DNA from: Lichtheimia corymbifera B2541
Taxonomy: Eukaryota > Mucoromycota > Mucoromycetes > Mucorales > Lichtheimiaceae
NCBI GenBank assembly: GCA_000697475.1
Contig: JNEU01001054.1
Coordinates: 117,197 to 181,196, forward strand
Direction: 5' to 3'
DNA length: 64,000 nt
The notes beneath the pieces were generated by a model. The model made no database searches. It worked only from the letters and a program-made list of their open reading frames with translations, and had not been told where the DNA came from. A program made the translations under genes and the position numbers. Each line of letters opens with the position of its first letter. Within the stretch, counting starts at the first letter, position 1. Positions 1-11,153 of the stretch are shown here, piece by piece.

Positions 1-215
1 TGATTGATATCTTACCATTACTTCCCATGAAGCCTGTGACAGCATCGAACAAATAGACGACCTATTGTATTGTATATGTTGCAATGAGCATTTCCATTCA
101 ATCGGCAAGCAAGATGCGTTGTGTGGGATGAGCGTACAAAGAACCAGAGGGCGATAATAAAGGTGCCGAGTCGCAACGGAATGAGGCAGCAGCATTTATC
201 CATACCGAGACCCAT
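1..215 (-). CDS. Small membrane protein, 5' part only
   Basis: The gene begins at the ATG at 215 and runs off the left edge. Exon 1 is 215-138 and exon 2 is 61-16, joined in phase 0 by an intron with GTACGC/ATAG ends. A GTAAGA donor at 15 leads off the window. The joined N-terminus starts MGLGMDKCCCLIPLRLG and becomes strongly hydrophobic (FIIALWFFVVYLFDAVTG), so it is probably a membrane segment next to a Cys-rich start that could be acylated. A TTGCAG about 20 bp upstream of the ATG may be the acceptor of a 5' UTR intron. I do not recognise the family and the C-terminus is not in the window. Confidence 0.6.
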
Positions 216-511
216 GTTGAAGAAGATTTGCTGCAATTAGAGAAATGAGTGGTAAGGGAAGGTGTCGAAAGTGAAGAAAAGGGTCAACGACGAAGAAAAT
301 GAAGCTGAATAGGAGTGGCTCTCATTCGCCGACCTTAATTATGAGGTCTGGGTTAGGTAGCACCAGCACGGAAGGGCCAGGCAGACTATCTATTCTTGTA
401 CGTTGCACATAGCACACACACAAAAAGTGATCAATGATGATGATATGTTCTATAATGCTGAAAAGATGTATTTCTTTGTATAATAAACTAATCCTTATCT
501 CATCGCACATT

Positions 512-2214
512 CTACAAAAAGTTGATGCCAAGACCAATTTGAATACCACGCTTGGGAAGATCACCGGTCTGGAAACGGAGAGGTATGCAAAAGTTGGCTT
601 CAATTCTCGCAAACTCATGATGGAAAACAAGACCAACACCAGCAGCTGTCCGCGAGTCATTAATCAATTCCTCAATCGTTCCATTCACAGGAGCATCTAA
701 ATGAATATAATTTAGCTTGATATCATACATCATTAAAGCTTGATTCCTTACTCTTGGGCTTATTGATAATGTTGCCAGCATTGAAGAAAGCGTGTGCCTT
801 GATAGGGAGATGGGTAGCACCAGGAATTGGGCTCGTCAGGCTGACACCAGCAGCATAAAATACATTTCCACCAAGAGCGTCGTCTATATGTATAAAATCC
901 ATCGTCAGGCATCAGGAACAAAGAACACCCTCCTACTATATTTACTTACTTCCATCACGAGCACCAATACCACCCATTCTGAAGCCACGCACAGACAATG
1001 GACCACCAACATAGAAGCGATCCGATACGTTGATATCCTTGCCCTCCTCCAATGGATAAAGATAACCAAGTTTCAAGCCACTGCTAAGCACAATGCCATT
1101 CGCGATAGGTTGATGGATTTGAGCAGCCAATTCTTGCTTAAAGAAGCTTGCATCGCCGCGTTGAGCAACACCTGCCAATTCTTGAGTCAAGGCAAAGTAC
1201 TTGCCAGTGGTTGGCATGGTAACATGGTCACGAGTATCATTGACAAAGCTGTGGAGGATCGACGACTTGGTGTTCAAACCTGAGTGTGCACGGACCCTGT
1301 CATTGTGATATAAGTATCATTCCAACTTTTACATCGAATCAAGTTACTCACGTTGCTGACGACTTTTGTTGTGCAGTAATATCGCGGTTGGACAATGCAT
1401 AGCTCAATTGATGTTGACCCCATGGAGAGCATGTCTATTCCGTTTCCATCAATCACTATGCAAATAGGGTAAAATGCCACAATTACCTTGAAGCGGAGAC
1501 CAGCCGTTCTTGAGCTCTCGACATAATAGTTGACGGGGGAGTAATCCTTGATAGCACCCTTGCCAAAAGCTTCCAACTTGGCATCGGGGCAGCCAAACAC
1601 AGGAAGACCAGCAGCAACCTAACATGACATTTTAGATCGTGCACCCCACTCCTACCTAGTTCATCACCTCCATGATACAAACCTCAATAGCTGCCTTGGT
1701 ACGGTTTCCAAAAGCGTATTTAGCATAGGCTGTTTCAGCACCACCAAAGATGTTTCTCAATGCGATCGTGCCGTTCTATACAAACCATGCTTAGCATTTA
1801 CAGCTTCCCTCTGTTGTATATCATCCACTTACCACATTGGCCTCGTTTTCACTCACACCAAGGGTCGTTTGAAGCACTCCTTTGCCTTTTTCCTTCAAGT
1901 CGAATGTAACGTTCACAGCGTCTGCACCGGAGGCGGTCATATACACCTTGATTTCCTCAAAGATATCGTGTCGTTGAAGCTTGTTAGCTGCTTCCTTGAC
2001 TTTTTCGAGCACGCCAGCAGAAGTAGAAGCATCGAAAACACCAGCGACCACATGGTTGAGAAAAGATTCGCGTGTTGCCGAAGTACCAATGATGCTCAAT
2101 GCGCCAACATGAAGAGGTGCGTCTGCAGGAAGGTTTGTCTGTCACACATGGGTGCATTCAGTGAAATGGGATACGTCGTAGTGCAGTTATTTTACTTACC
2201 AATGTGCTCGCCAT
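512..2214 (-). CDS. SAM50: SAM50/Tob55, mitochondrial outer-membrane beta-barrel assembly protein
   Basis: Core channel of the SAM complex, which folds beta-barrel proteins into the mitochondrial outer membrane. Eight exons: 2214-2200, 2138-1833, 1775-1683, 1618-1487, 1434-1352, 1296-950, 883-752, 696-512, giving 430 residues. The first coding exon is only five codons (MASTL), fixed by a GTAAGT donor. Residues about 25-105 form the single POTRA-like domain, and the rest is the Omp85/Bac_surface_Ag barrel. The diagnostic loop-6 motif is visible as GGPLSVRGF, with VRGF at 312-315. The C-terminus ends QIGLGINFL, an aromatic end typical of barrel proteins. A metaxin, the usual SAM partner class, is encoded about 41 kb away in the same window. 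Family call is secure; exact splice sites are my reading. Confidence 0.93.
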
Positions 2215-3146
2215 GGTCGTAGGTGTTTATGCAAAAGAGAACCGTGGTGGATGTTGTCCCCCGCGAAAGTGAATTATTTGTTCCAAGTCACATGGCCATC
2301 ACAAGAACAAGAGGTCGATGGGTGATTTGCCATCATGATTAGCATACATCACACCCTATTCCCAATATGTATCACGCATGACCTTCACTCGCTTTTGTAT
2401 CAGACATATAAAATAAAGCGGATTCATATATCCACGCGCTTTGTTAAGGATTGCTTCTAGAAAGTGGATCTGTGTCACATGACCTTACTTTTTTATTCAA
2501 TGATCGACGATAATCCTATTTCATACTTATCCACATTGCTGGGATGTGTGTGGTGTGATGACTATCGTAGCGATGCATAGTGCAAGTGCAAGCTGAAACA
2601 TGCGGAATGGATGTGAATCATATACGCTGGATATACAGCGACGATCGCTAAACATCGACAATAATCCAAATTTGATTTTAGACGCTGAATGTCAAAGGGT
2701 CAAGGTTGCTGAAATACAAAAAGATGTTTCGTCGCTCAAGAGCTCCTTGAGCAACAAGTTGCTTATAAATCAAAGAGTGGATAATAGTCTGCAGCAATAG
2801 CGCTGGTTTTTTAAATGGATTGACGGGGTTCAGAAAAGAAAGGCTGGGACAGCTTTCCCGCACATGCATATGCTCATTTGGTGGTTTGAGAGTGTCTCAA
2901 TTGCCGCTTTACAGTGTAGTATGTGTGGGGGGTGGGGGAGTGATGTGCCGCAGCACCTTGAGAGGCGTACTTGGGGTCCCAGATATCACGTAAGCAGACC
3001 TGACCCGACGTCTGAGTAATTGGCTATTTCCCGTTTCCCGCAAGCACCCATCGGACCAACCTTATATATATTCTGTACCAGGGTCTTTTCGATCGAGCCA
3101 TATTCCTCTTTCTTTCTTTCTCACATATCCTCTCACACATACTATC
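2215..3146. other. Intergenic region between divergent SAM50 and oxidoreductase genes
   Basis: About 930 bp between two divergently transcribed genes. The right part is a pyrimidine-rich leader with a TATATATA-like stretch near 3063, fitting a promoter for the gene starting at 3147. The only possible coding in it is a 66-codon plus-strand reading frame at 2600-2800, listed separately. Confidence 0.5.
2600..2800 (+). CDS. Possible small protein, 66 codons
   Basis: An ATG-initiated frame of 66 codons ends in TAG at 2798-2800. Its second half (from about residue 27) is charged and helical, with a heptad-like spacing of leucines and valines (AEIQKDVSSLKSSLSNKLL), as in a short coiled coil. A TTTGATTTTAG acceptor-like sequence precedes that half, so it may instead be the last exon of a spliced gene whose earlier exons I could not define. 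I do not recognise it. Intergenic position and short length keep confidence low. Confidence 0.3.
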   Translation: MRNGCESYTLDIQRRSLNIDNNPNLILDAECQRVKVAEIQKDVSSLKSSLSNKLLINQRVDNSLQQ

Positions 3147-4364
3147 ATGGCTAAAGTAAACGTTGGTGTTGTTGGCTTTGGTATGTTATAGATCCAATCA
3201 TCAACATTTCGACAAAGAGATATGTCGTTGTGGTGGTGGAATAGGTTTATTTATGCATACGTTTCAATTAGGATTCTCGTCCCGTACTTTCCACTGCCCT
3301 CTTATTGTCTCTTCGCCTCATTTGCAGTTGACTGCTGTCGTTGAGCGCCACAACAACAAGAGCAAAGAAGTTTATCCTTGGGTCACCGTAGCCAAGAGCA
3401 CTGACGAGTTGTTTGCCATGGATAATGTCGATATGGTAGTCATCACCACTCCCAATGACTCTCACTTTTCACTCGCCAAGGAAGCTATGGAAAAGGGCAA
3501 GCATGGTAAGGCATTGTACTTAGGTAATGTTTTAAGGTGCAAGTGTCTAATCGTTGGCTGTGATATATAGTTGTTGTCGAGAAGCCCTTCACCGTTACTT
3601 CCGAGGAAGCCAGTGAGTTGGTAAAGATCTCGGAAAAGACCAACAAGATTTGCAGCGTATACCAAAACCGTCGATGGGATGGTGACTTTTTGACTGTCAA
3701 GAAATTGTTGGCTGGTGGTCAGTTGGGTCGTCTTGTCGAATTTGAGTCTCACTTTGACCGCTTCCGTAACTTTGTCAAGCCCGGATGGCGTGAAAAGGAT
3801 GATCAACCAGGTTCCGGCATGTTGTACGATTTGGGAGCCCACTTGATCGATCAAGCTTTATCCGTTTTCGGTTTGCCAAAGAGCATTTATGCTACTATCA
3901 GCAACCAACGTCAATTGGCTGAATCCAATGTTGTGGATGATTTCACTATTATTCTCAAGTATGCTGATGGATTCAGTGCCCTTTTGCGATCAAGCATGCT
4001 CGCACGTCAAAGCCCTGTGTTGCGTTTCTCGTTGCGTGGTATGAATGGTAGCTTTGTCAAGCATTATTTGGATGTGCAAGAAGATCAGCTTAAGGCTGGC
4101 TTGTTGCCTAGCAGTGCTGGCTACGGTGTTGAATCGCAAGATCGATGGGGTATTATCAATTCAGACATCAATGGTTTGCATATTACTGGCAATGTGGAAA
4201 CCCTTCAAGGTGATTATTTGAGCTTCTACAACAATGTCGGAGAGGCCATCCTCAAGAATGATCGTAACCATTTGGCTGTTAAGCCTGAACATGGTGTCAA
4301 CTGCATTCGCCTTATTGAATTAGCTCAAAAGAGCAGTGATGAAGGCCGTGCTATTGAGTTGTAA
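3147..4364 (+). CDS. Gfo/Idh/MocA family NAD(P)-dependent oxidoreductase
   Basis: Predicted cytosolic dehydrogenase acting on a sugar or related polyol; the substrate cannot be read from sequence. Exons 3147-3180, 3272-3505 and 3571-4364 give 353 residues, normal for the family. The N-terminus holds the dinucleotide-binding Rossmann loop GVVGFGF (7-13). The family marker EKP is at 93-95, and its Lys is the usual catalytic residue. The C-terminal domain contains GMLYDLGAHLIDQAL, with the conserved His, and the DRFR motif seen in bacterial YdgJ/YhhX-type members. Introns interrupt just after the Gly-rich loop and inside the strand before EKP. The next gene starts 143 bp downstream on the same strand. 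Confidence 0.9.
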
Positions 4365-4506
4365 ATATAGATTCTAATCCATCCAATAAATGTTTATTCA
4401 TCACACCCCAAAAGCGCTTGCTGAGTATCTCAGCATGACTGAAACCATAAGCTGGTAATTTAATAATGCGGACAGCGGCTGCTTTCCGATTCTTTTGTTC
4501 CCTTTC

Positions 4507-5172
4507 ATGTTGTACCGAGCCTTCCATTCCACACGACAACTACTCAAACGCAAAGATCACTATGAAGCACTCAATGTGAAACGACATGCCGATAAGAATA
4601 CCATCAAGAAGCAATACTATCGTCTCTCCAAACAATACCACCCTGATTTGAATCCCAACAATGCAGCAGCCCATGCCAAGTTTCTCGAGATCAATGAAGC
4701 GTATGCTGTATTAGGCAATGAAGCAACTAGACGAGAATATGATCGAGAAGCAGATGATAGGCCTATGGCGGCTACTACAACATCCAACTGGTATACATCC
4801 ACAGCTCATTTTCGGTCAGGGCCATCCGCCTCATGGCATGGAAGGTCAAGACATCACTCAAAGAATACTGGATCTGCAAGCGCACGTGCTCAAGCTGAAG
4901 GGATGGGAAAGAACAACACATCATCATCTTTTTATCGGGAACATTTTACACGATATCAAGCTGAAGAAACACGACGTAGACATCGAATGCAACAGGCTGC
5001 TAAGCGACGTAGAGAAGCAGGATTGGAGACTGAACCAGATGCAGATGCATATCGACAAATAGAGTCATGGTGGTCAAGGATGTGGCGATTAGCTATCGTT
5101 TTGGGTGGGATCGGCTATGCAACACACACACTACACAAGAATAGAGATAGTATTCAACACAAGCCATCATAA
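4507..5172 (+). CDS. Mitochondrial J-domain protein with C-terminal membrane anchor (DNAJC30-like layout)
   Basis: Single-exon gene of 221 residues. The first ATG in frame is at 4507. The N-terminus MLYRAFHSTRQLLKRK is basic with no acids, as expected for a mitochondrial presequence. A J-domain follows at about 17-82, with the Hsp70-activating HPD at 45-47. The middle is Ser/Arg-rich and low in conservation. A hydrophobic segment (LAIVLGGIGYATHTL) near 195-210 suggests a C-terminal membrane anchor. Layout resembles human DNAJC30, a short mitochondrial J-protein, but orthology is inference. It has no Gly/Phe or zinc-finger region, so it is a type III J-protein. A second short J-protein with the same layout is at 14,640-15,110. 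Confidence 0.85.
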   Translation: MLYRAFHSTRQLLKRKDHYEALNVKRHADKNTIKKQYYRLSKQYHPDLNPNNAAAHAKFLEINEAYAVLGNEATRREYDREADDRPMAATTTSNWYTSTAHFRSGPSASWHGRSRHHSKNTGSASARAQAEGMGKNNTSSSFYREHFTRYQAEETRRRHRMQQAAKRRREAGLETEPDADAYRQIESWWSRMWRLAIVLGGIGYATHTLHKNRDSIQHKPS

Positions 5173-5569
5173 TAGAGATTACACTTGCGATACCATTTTC
5201 ATATGTTGATTGATGCTGGATAATGGTAGTAGTAGTAGGATTGACGGATTGGATTGAGAAGGCAGTGTGTTTTGGGCAATCACAGCTTGCGTTTACTTGC
5301 ATGACCAAGAGACTATTGTCATAAGATTAACTGACTACATCATGTTATGGTGGCAATAATATAGCAATCATCACTAAAGAATGCGTTTATTGGGTGCAAT
5401 ATTGATACATTAAATATCTACTATGATCCTTCTATGGGTGGGTGCCCCTCTACAGCTGTTGGTTTCCTTCGAGTGCCTTTTTCGGATAGAGCGAATCCAT
5501 GGTTATATATGAGTCCATATCCTACCATCCCAAGTACCAAAGCAATATCCATATCCATATCCATAGGAA
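5173..5569. other. Intergenic stretch with a CCATAT microsatellite
   Basis: No coding potential seen. At about 5546-5566 there are tandem CCATAT units just before the left boundary of the repeat arm that starts near 5570. Confidence 0.5.
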
Positions 5570-7130
5570 TACGTATGCATTAACGCAAGTTGTTGATTCT
5601 ATACAATGGCTACTTGCTGCTCATGTAAAAAAAAGTCGCAAAGCAGGGTGCTGCAAGCAAAGGACGCTGTTCGAGACAATGAAATATAGACTTTCCTAAT
5701 AGCGTTTCGTCGTGCAAGGGGAGTGTGCGAGAGAGTATGTGTTGTAATAGAGTGATATGGTTTTGGACGCAATCAATGGAATAAAGACCTCGCTAATGGC
5801 AACTGCTGTCACGATTGGTTGTGGCAGAAGAGTGTACAAGAGAACGTGCAGTGTCAAGGAACGCGGGTGTCGTAGCGTGGTGCACACGCCATGGACTTGC
5901 CATCCAGTCAAAGACAATCAGATCAAGACAGCCGTGGGATTGACATGATGAGTTGAAGCAGGACAATCGTTCGCATGGAGTAGTTGTACTTTAATGGGGC
6001 AACAGTTGAGAATGGGAGGAAGGAGAGGCAGTGAGCTGCGAGTGGAAGAAGTGGAAATTATATAGGTCAGACACTGTCATGCACTCTATAAATTACTCCA
6101 CGACATTGATTGCCTTTCTCAAACCTGAAACTTGCACACAATATGCTCTTGGTCATGCTGATCAACTTTGACTTAATAAAGAACCCACACTTCATTTGAT
6201 AATTTCGAAAGGGAGAGCATAATGTGGGGTTTACTATGATGGGCCGAAATTGGGAAAGCGCCGGATTTATGAAAAAGTCAATTAGTATGTAGTTTCTTGG
6301 GATTCCCCATTTCGAACATGAAACTTGGTCAGAAGGTACTCTCGCACATGCTGATCAACTCCATTCATTTAAAAACCGCATGGTTCATTATCGTGTTTTA
6401 CGAATCGGGCAGCCCAAATATAAGATGAATGGAACGCAAGTAGGGTGCATAGTGCACACCCCCGCAATCGTCCACCTCCAGCGTGAAACTTGGTCAGGCC
6501 GTGGGCTTCGACATGCTGATCAATTCCATTCATTTTAAAGTCGCAGGCTTCATCGTGACATTAAAAATGGGGGCGTCCGACGATGAACGGATGGGCATTA
6601 TATATAGGGTGGTCGGCCCATCATGCCCATTTCGAACATGAAAATTTCACACAAGATGCCCTTGGACACGCTGATCAACTTTGTTATAATGAAGACCTCA
6701 CACTTCATTTGAAAATCTTGAACGGGAGGGTGTAATGTGGGGTTACTATAAAGGACGGAAATTCCGGACCCGCCCGGATTCATTGAAATGTCAAATAAAA
6801 TGAATAACCTTGGGATTGCTCACCTCGAACTTGAAACTTGGTAAGAAGGTTCGCTTTATCATGCTGATCAACTCCGTTCATTTAAAAATCGCATGTTTCA
6901 TTATGATGCTTTTATGAATCGCACGGTTCAAATGTAGGAGAGACGATGGATGGATAGAACGCCCCAGAGATTGCCCACCTCCATCGTGAAACTTGCACAC
7001 ATAGTACTGTCCACCACGACGAGTAACTTTGTTCTCATAGACAACCCACGCTTCACTATGAAAGTCTTGAGAAACTGGCACCTTTACGTTTTTATTATGC
7101 TTTAAGCGTGATGGACTATGGGTAAAAAGG
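5570..7130 (+). repeat. Single arm of a lineage-specific repeat element (second copy at 60,130-63,640)
   Basis: Starts near 5570 with GCATTAACGCAAGTTG and is colinear with the left arm at 60,130-61,265, for example GCAAGCAAAGG(A/G)CGCTGTTCGAGACAATGAA at 5657 and 60,221, and GGGGCAACAGTTGAGAATGG at 5997 and 60,475. The right half holds six diverged copies of a roughly 90-bp unit whose core is GAAACTTGGTCAGAAGGT then CATGCTGATCAACTTTG, at about 6127, 6320, 6483, 6639, 6832 and 6987, so about 155-195 bp apart. No transposase or other protein is encoded. The opposite arm present in the 60-kb copy is missing here. Confidence 0.8.
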
Positions 7131-8100
7131 GGAAATGATACTCTCAATTCTGCTTCGTCGAACGCCCGTTTCTTGCATTAGGGTGTAAAAATATGTATAT
7201 CATGGTTCAGTTTCTACTCTGCTGCTTCAATCTCAAGTTCCCCGTATGAGCGCCATATTTGTGTTCTTTACGTCAAGTTGGAGGTGTAGCTTCTGACAGG
7301 TTTTGGAAACTACTGCTATACATAGCATCCTCTGCGGGTTGTGGTGTGCCGCCTAATCCAGCATTTTGGGAGGTAGCTATATCAAAGATAATGTGAGTAT
7401 ATACACCATCAGGCAAGATGACCAGGATTTACCTTAATGAAAGAGCTAAACGTCACAATGACGGTAATAACAATGAAAGTAGGATGACAAAGAAAGGTTA
7501 AGATCATTACAAATGAGTCCACGAGTCATCCACAAAATAAGACCATCAATCATCATGATACTCGCATCAACTTGGGCTTGAAGGTATCGACAATCATAAG
7601 AGTGATGTTTATTAATGCAAGAAGAACGGGTGTATGCGAGTATGATAGTAGGTGGCAACATCCTGATTTATAGGTGCATGGTAGGCGTGGGTATCTCTGT
7701 GATCACACGAAGAGTGATGGGCATGGTGATGAGGATGATAGGTTGATAACCGGCTTCACCAAGAGTGTTGGTATGATTGATTGTCGTTGCATGAATCGGT
7801 ATTTGAGATAAACAAGGTGGCAATATCCGTCTTCATCATACAATGCTACCCATCCGATAGCAAGGATCAATCTCTTGATGTGCTCATATTCCACGAATAA
7901 AACGTCGTTCGATGGCGTTTATGGTATTCCTTACAGAACGAAAACTTGGAGGTTGTCGGGCAAAAACATAGTGCTCATGCATAGAGATGGTCCTAGCTAG
8001 CAACGAGAGGGTGGTACAAGTCCCCTAGGACAGCGACCGGCTTTCTTCCTCCCACTCCTCTTTTGGTCCAGGATATTTGATAGAGAAAGAGAATGCAGTT
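7131..8100. other. Intergenic region
   Basis: No convincing gene. Only short frames without splice support or recognisable protein features were found on either strand. Confidence 0.5.
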
Positions 8101-8982
8101 ATGTCTCGCAGACACAAGAAATCGAGGTCCTGCACCGTATTGCCGCTTCCATTGGCACTGACCTCTTCCATCGCTACGCATGCATCTGATCCCATGGATA
8201 CGCGATCACCTCATCCAGAACCCTACCCCAAGGCTACCAGCAGTTGTAGTAGCAGCACAAGCAATAGCAGCCATAATAGCAGTATAAGCTCGAGTCAGGA
8301 CGCACAGAGTGGAGGGCACCTTACATCATCCTATGATGCAAACAGCCGTGAAGAGAATACTACTGTACGCAGTGGATTATCGTCATTATTACGCCATAGA
8401 ACAGCACCATTCCCATTACCATCATTTTGTATCTTTTCTCGCAAAGCACTGAGTCACGAGTCGGCTCCACAGGGTGAGATTGTGCCTTACTTTTATCCTG
8501 AATCAGTTCCCGTGGATAGTATCTGTATGCTCGTAGGCGTCCTTGAATCTCTTTTGCGTACCATGGATGATATCACCAATGAGCAGGCTGGAGAAGAAGA
8601 CGACGATGCGGATGAGGACGACGAGGACTATGAACAATTATGCAAGATTATTGGCCTTGGAACATTCAAAGTAGCTATATGGAAAGGATGGGAAGAAGAT
8701 CGTGGATTGGTAGGTTGCATCTTTTCCCCCCATGGAAGGAGAATAGCGGTAACTAATCATCTCGATCATAGGCTGTCATCTTGTCAACGCAGTTTCCTGA
8801 TCACGTTGTCACGGATCGTATGCAAGCTATCCAGGACATTTTAAAGGATGGAGCTGAGGTAAAAAAGGGAAGGCCAAATGTTGACTATATTTTGATGCTC
8901 ATTCAAGTATTATATAAACTAGGAGACCAATGAGGTATTAGGCAGCAAGATTATTAAAATGATTCAACGTCTTTTCAAATAA
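8101..8982 (+). CDS. Hypothetical acidic, Ser-rich protein
   Basis: Exons 8101-8709, 8772-8858 and 8923-8982 join in phase 0 to 251 residues. The first ATG is 8101 (MSRRHKKSRS). The N-terminal 125 residues are Ser/Thr/Pro-rich and probably disordered. A more ordered region follows around SVPVDSICMLVGVLESLLRT, then an acidic block (GEEDDDADEDDEDYEQ), then a part that looks folded: LCKIIGLGTFKVAIWKGWEE joined to VILSTQFPDHVVTDRMQ and ending in GSKIIKMIQRLFK. The clean joins into continuing amphipathic sequence support the exon model. I do not recognise the family and assign no function. It is convergent with ADE4, 158 bp between stop codons. Confidence 0.6.
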
Positions 8983-9140
8983 AAGTGAATTACAAATGAG
9001 AAACAATGTTATTGTATTGCTAGTCTATTCATACACATCTCTTAAAGAGGATGTTTGATACAAAGTTTGAGATAAGGGAATGTGAAAACTTTACAAATGC
9101 TACTTTTTTCTTCTATCATGGTGCTGTACAGTGGATTCAT

Positions 9141-11153
9141 CTACTTTGTAAAGCTGTTATACAAACCAACGCTCTCGTTATCCTCGCTAGCGGCTTGCAT
9201 GCTTTCATCATTACGTTCTCCTTCAATGTAAGACATGTAGTCCTCATCAACGTCGCCAGTGACATATTCGCAGTCAAACACAGACGTGTCAAACTTTTTG
9301 ATGGAAGGATTGTATTTGCGAACGGATTCAACCAGGTCCTCCAAGTCTTGATATATGATCTTGTCAGCACCGATCTCCGCAGCAATTTCGTCATCAGTGC
9401 GGTTGTGAGCGACAAGCTCGTGACGACTAGGCATATCAATGCCGTACACGTTGGGGTATCGAATGGCGGGAGCACACGAGGCAATGTACACCTTTTTGGC
9501 ACCGGCATCGCGAGCCATTTGAATAATTTCCTTGGAAGTGGTACCACGCACAATCGAATCTATTGTTTGCTTTCATTAATAAAACATTCAACCTTGAGCA
9601 TAATTTGATAATTTACCATCCACAAGAAGAACGTTCTTGTCCTGGAACTCCAAAGTCATGGCATTTAACTTTCGACGCACATTCTTGCGACTATAAGCAT
9701 CCGTCAATACCCAATCCAAAAAGTCCTCTTCCAATCATTCAAATGCTTACCGAGTTTGTTGACCAGGCATAATGAAGGTTCTACCAACGTAACGGTTCTT
9801 GTTGAAGCCTTCACGATAAAGGATATTCAACTTGTGCGATGCTTGAAGAGCAGCAACACGGGATGTATCAGGAACCTGCAAAGAAGAATGACCATGAGTT
9901 TCATCATCTCCCCATCCATATCTAAACCTTGTACTTACAGGAATGACCACATCGATATCACACTTGTCACCAAACATTTTCTCGACTTGTCGAGCAAGAG
10001 CTTCACCCATGGAGAGACGTGCTTTGTAAACAGAGATACCATCAATGATACTATCTTGGCGAGCAAAGTAGACGTATTCGAAAATGCAAGGAGTGTGGAG
10101 AGCGGCAGGCACCAATTGGCGACGAGAGAGTTGCTCACGGGTAATAATAACAGCCTCGCCTGAAAATGAAATGAGTCATACATGCACACAAGATTACCCA
10201 AACTTGTCAATACTTACCAGGATTGATATCCTCGCAGTCAGTGAAACCAAGAGCATCCAAACATACACTCTCCGAAGCAAACATGTAATCATAGCCCGTT
10301 TCGGTCTTACGGCGGCCAAGAACAAGGGGACGAATACCATGGGGGTCACGGAAACCGATAATACCATAGCCTGCAATCATAGCAACACAAGCATATGCAC
10401 CACGGCATTGAGCGTACAAGTCCTTGATAGCAGTGAAGATATCTTCTTCGTTAATTCTAGTAAACAATAGCATTAGGATCCACACTGTAATCTCGAGTTC
10501 CATTGTACATACCTGAACTTGCCGGTCTTTTGCAAGTTGTTAGCAAGGATGTTCAACAGCACCTCCGAATCGGAATCGGTATTGATATGACGATGGGCAA
10601 TCTTGTCCAAGAACACACGCAATTCACGGTTGTTGGTCAAATTACCATTCTAGAATAATTCTCATGAGTAAACAAACGACTTGTCATCCTTGTCATCAAG
10701 ATCCTTACGTGGGCAAAGACGATACCGTAAGGCGAATTGACATAGAAAGGTTGAGCTTCGGACATGGAAGAAGAACCAGCGGTGGGATAGCGCACTATGA
10801 TACATAGCTTTAATCTTCATGCTGATATAACCCCACATTGTTGTTATATGGACTTACCATGACCAGCACCCATGCTACCAATAAGGCGAGAGAGTTGCTT
10901 TTGGTCAAAAACATCACGAACCATGCCGTTGCCCTTGCATTGAAAGAGACGGCCCTTAGGACCACAAGTGACGATACCAGCAGCGTCCTATGAAGAAGGA
11001 AAGGGCATGTCAAAAGAAGGTTTGGAATGGGCGGCTTTATAAGCGACATTTGCATACCTGACCACGATGTTGCAAGAGACCAAGACTTTCAAAGAGGTCA
11101 GGACAGGCCATGCCCTGAGAATTAGATAGGATAACTGCTGAAATGCCACACAT
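9141..11153 (-). CDS. ADE4: Amidophosphoribosyltransferase (glutamine PRPP amidotransferase)
   Basis: First committed step of purine synthesis: PRPP plus glutamine to phosphoribosylamine. Nine exons: 11153-11058, 10987-10858, 10794-10709, 10649-10513, 10456-10218, 10159-9939, 9875-9751, 9690-9617, 9559-9141; 508 residues, close to the yeast enzyme. The start is fixed by MCGIS, with Cys2 as the N-terminal nucleophile of the class II glutamine amidotransferase domain; there is no propeptide as in bacterial PurF of the Bacillus type. The glutaminase domain shows LLQHRGQDAAGI and [11 protein letters not shown]. The C-terminal phosphoribosyltransferase domain carries the PRPP loop [16 protein letters not shown], split by an intron after VD (about 364-378). 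Cytosolic, feedback-regulated by nucleotides in other organisms. Confidence 0.96.
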
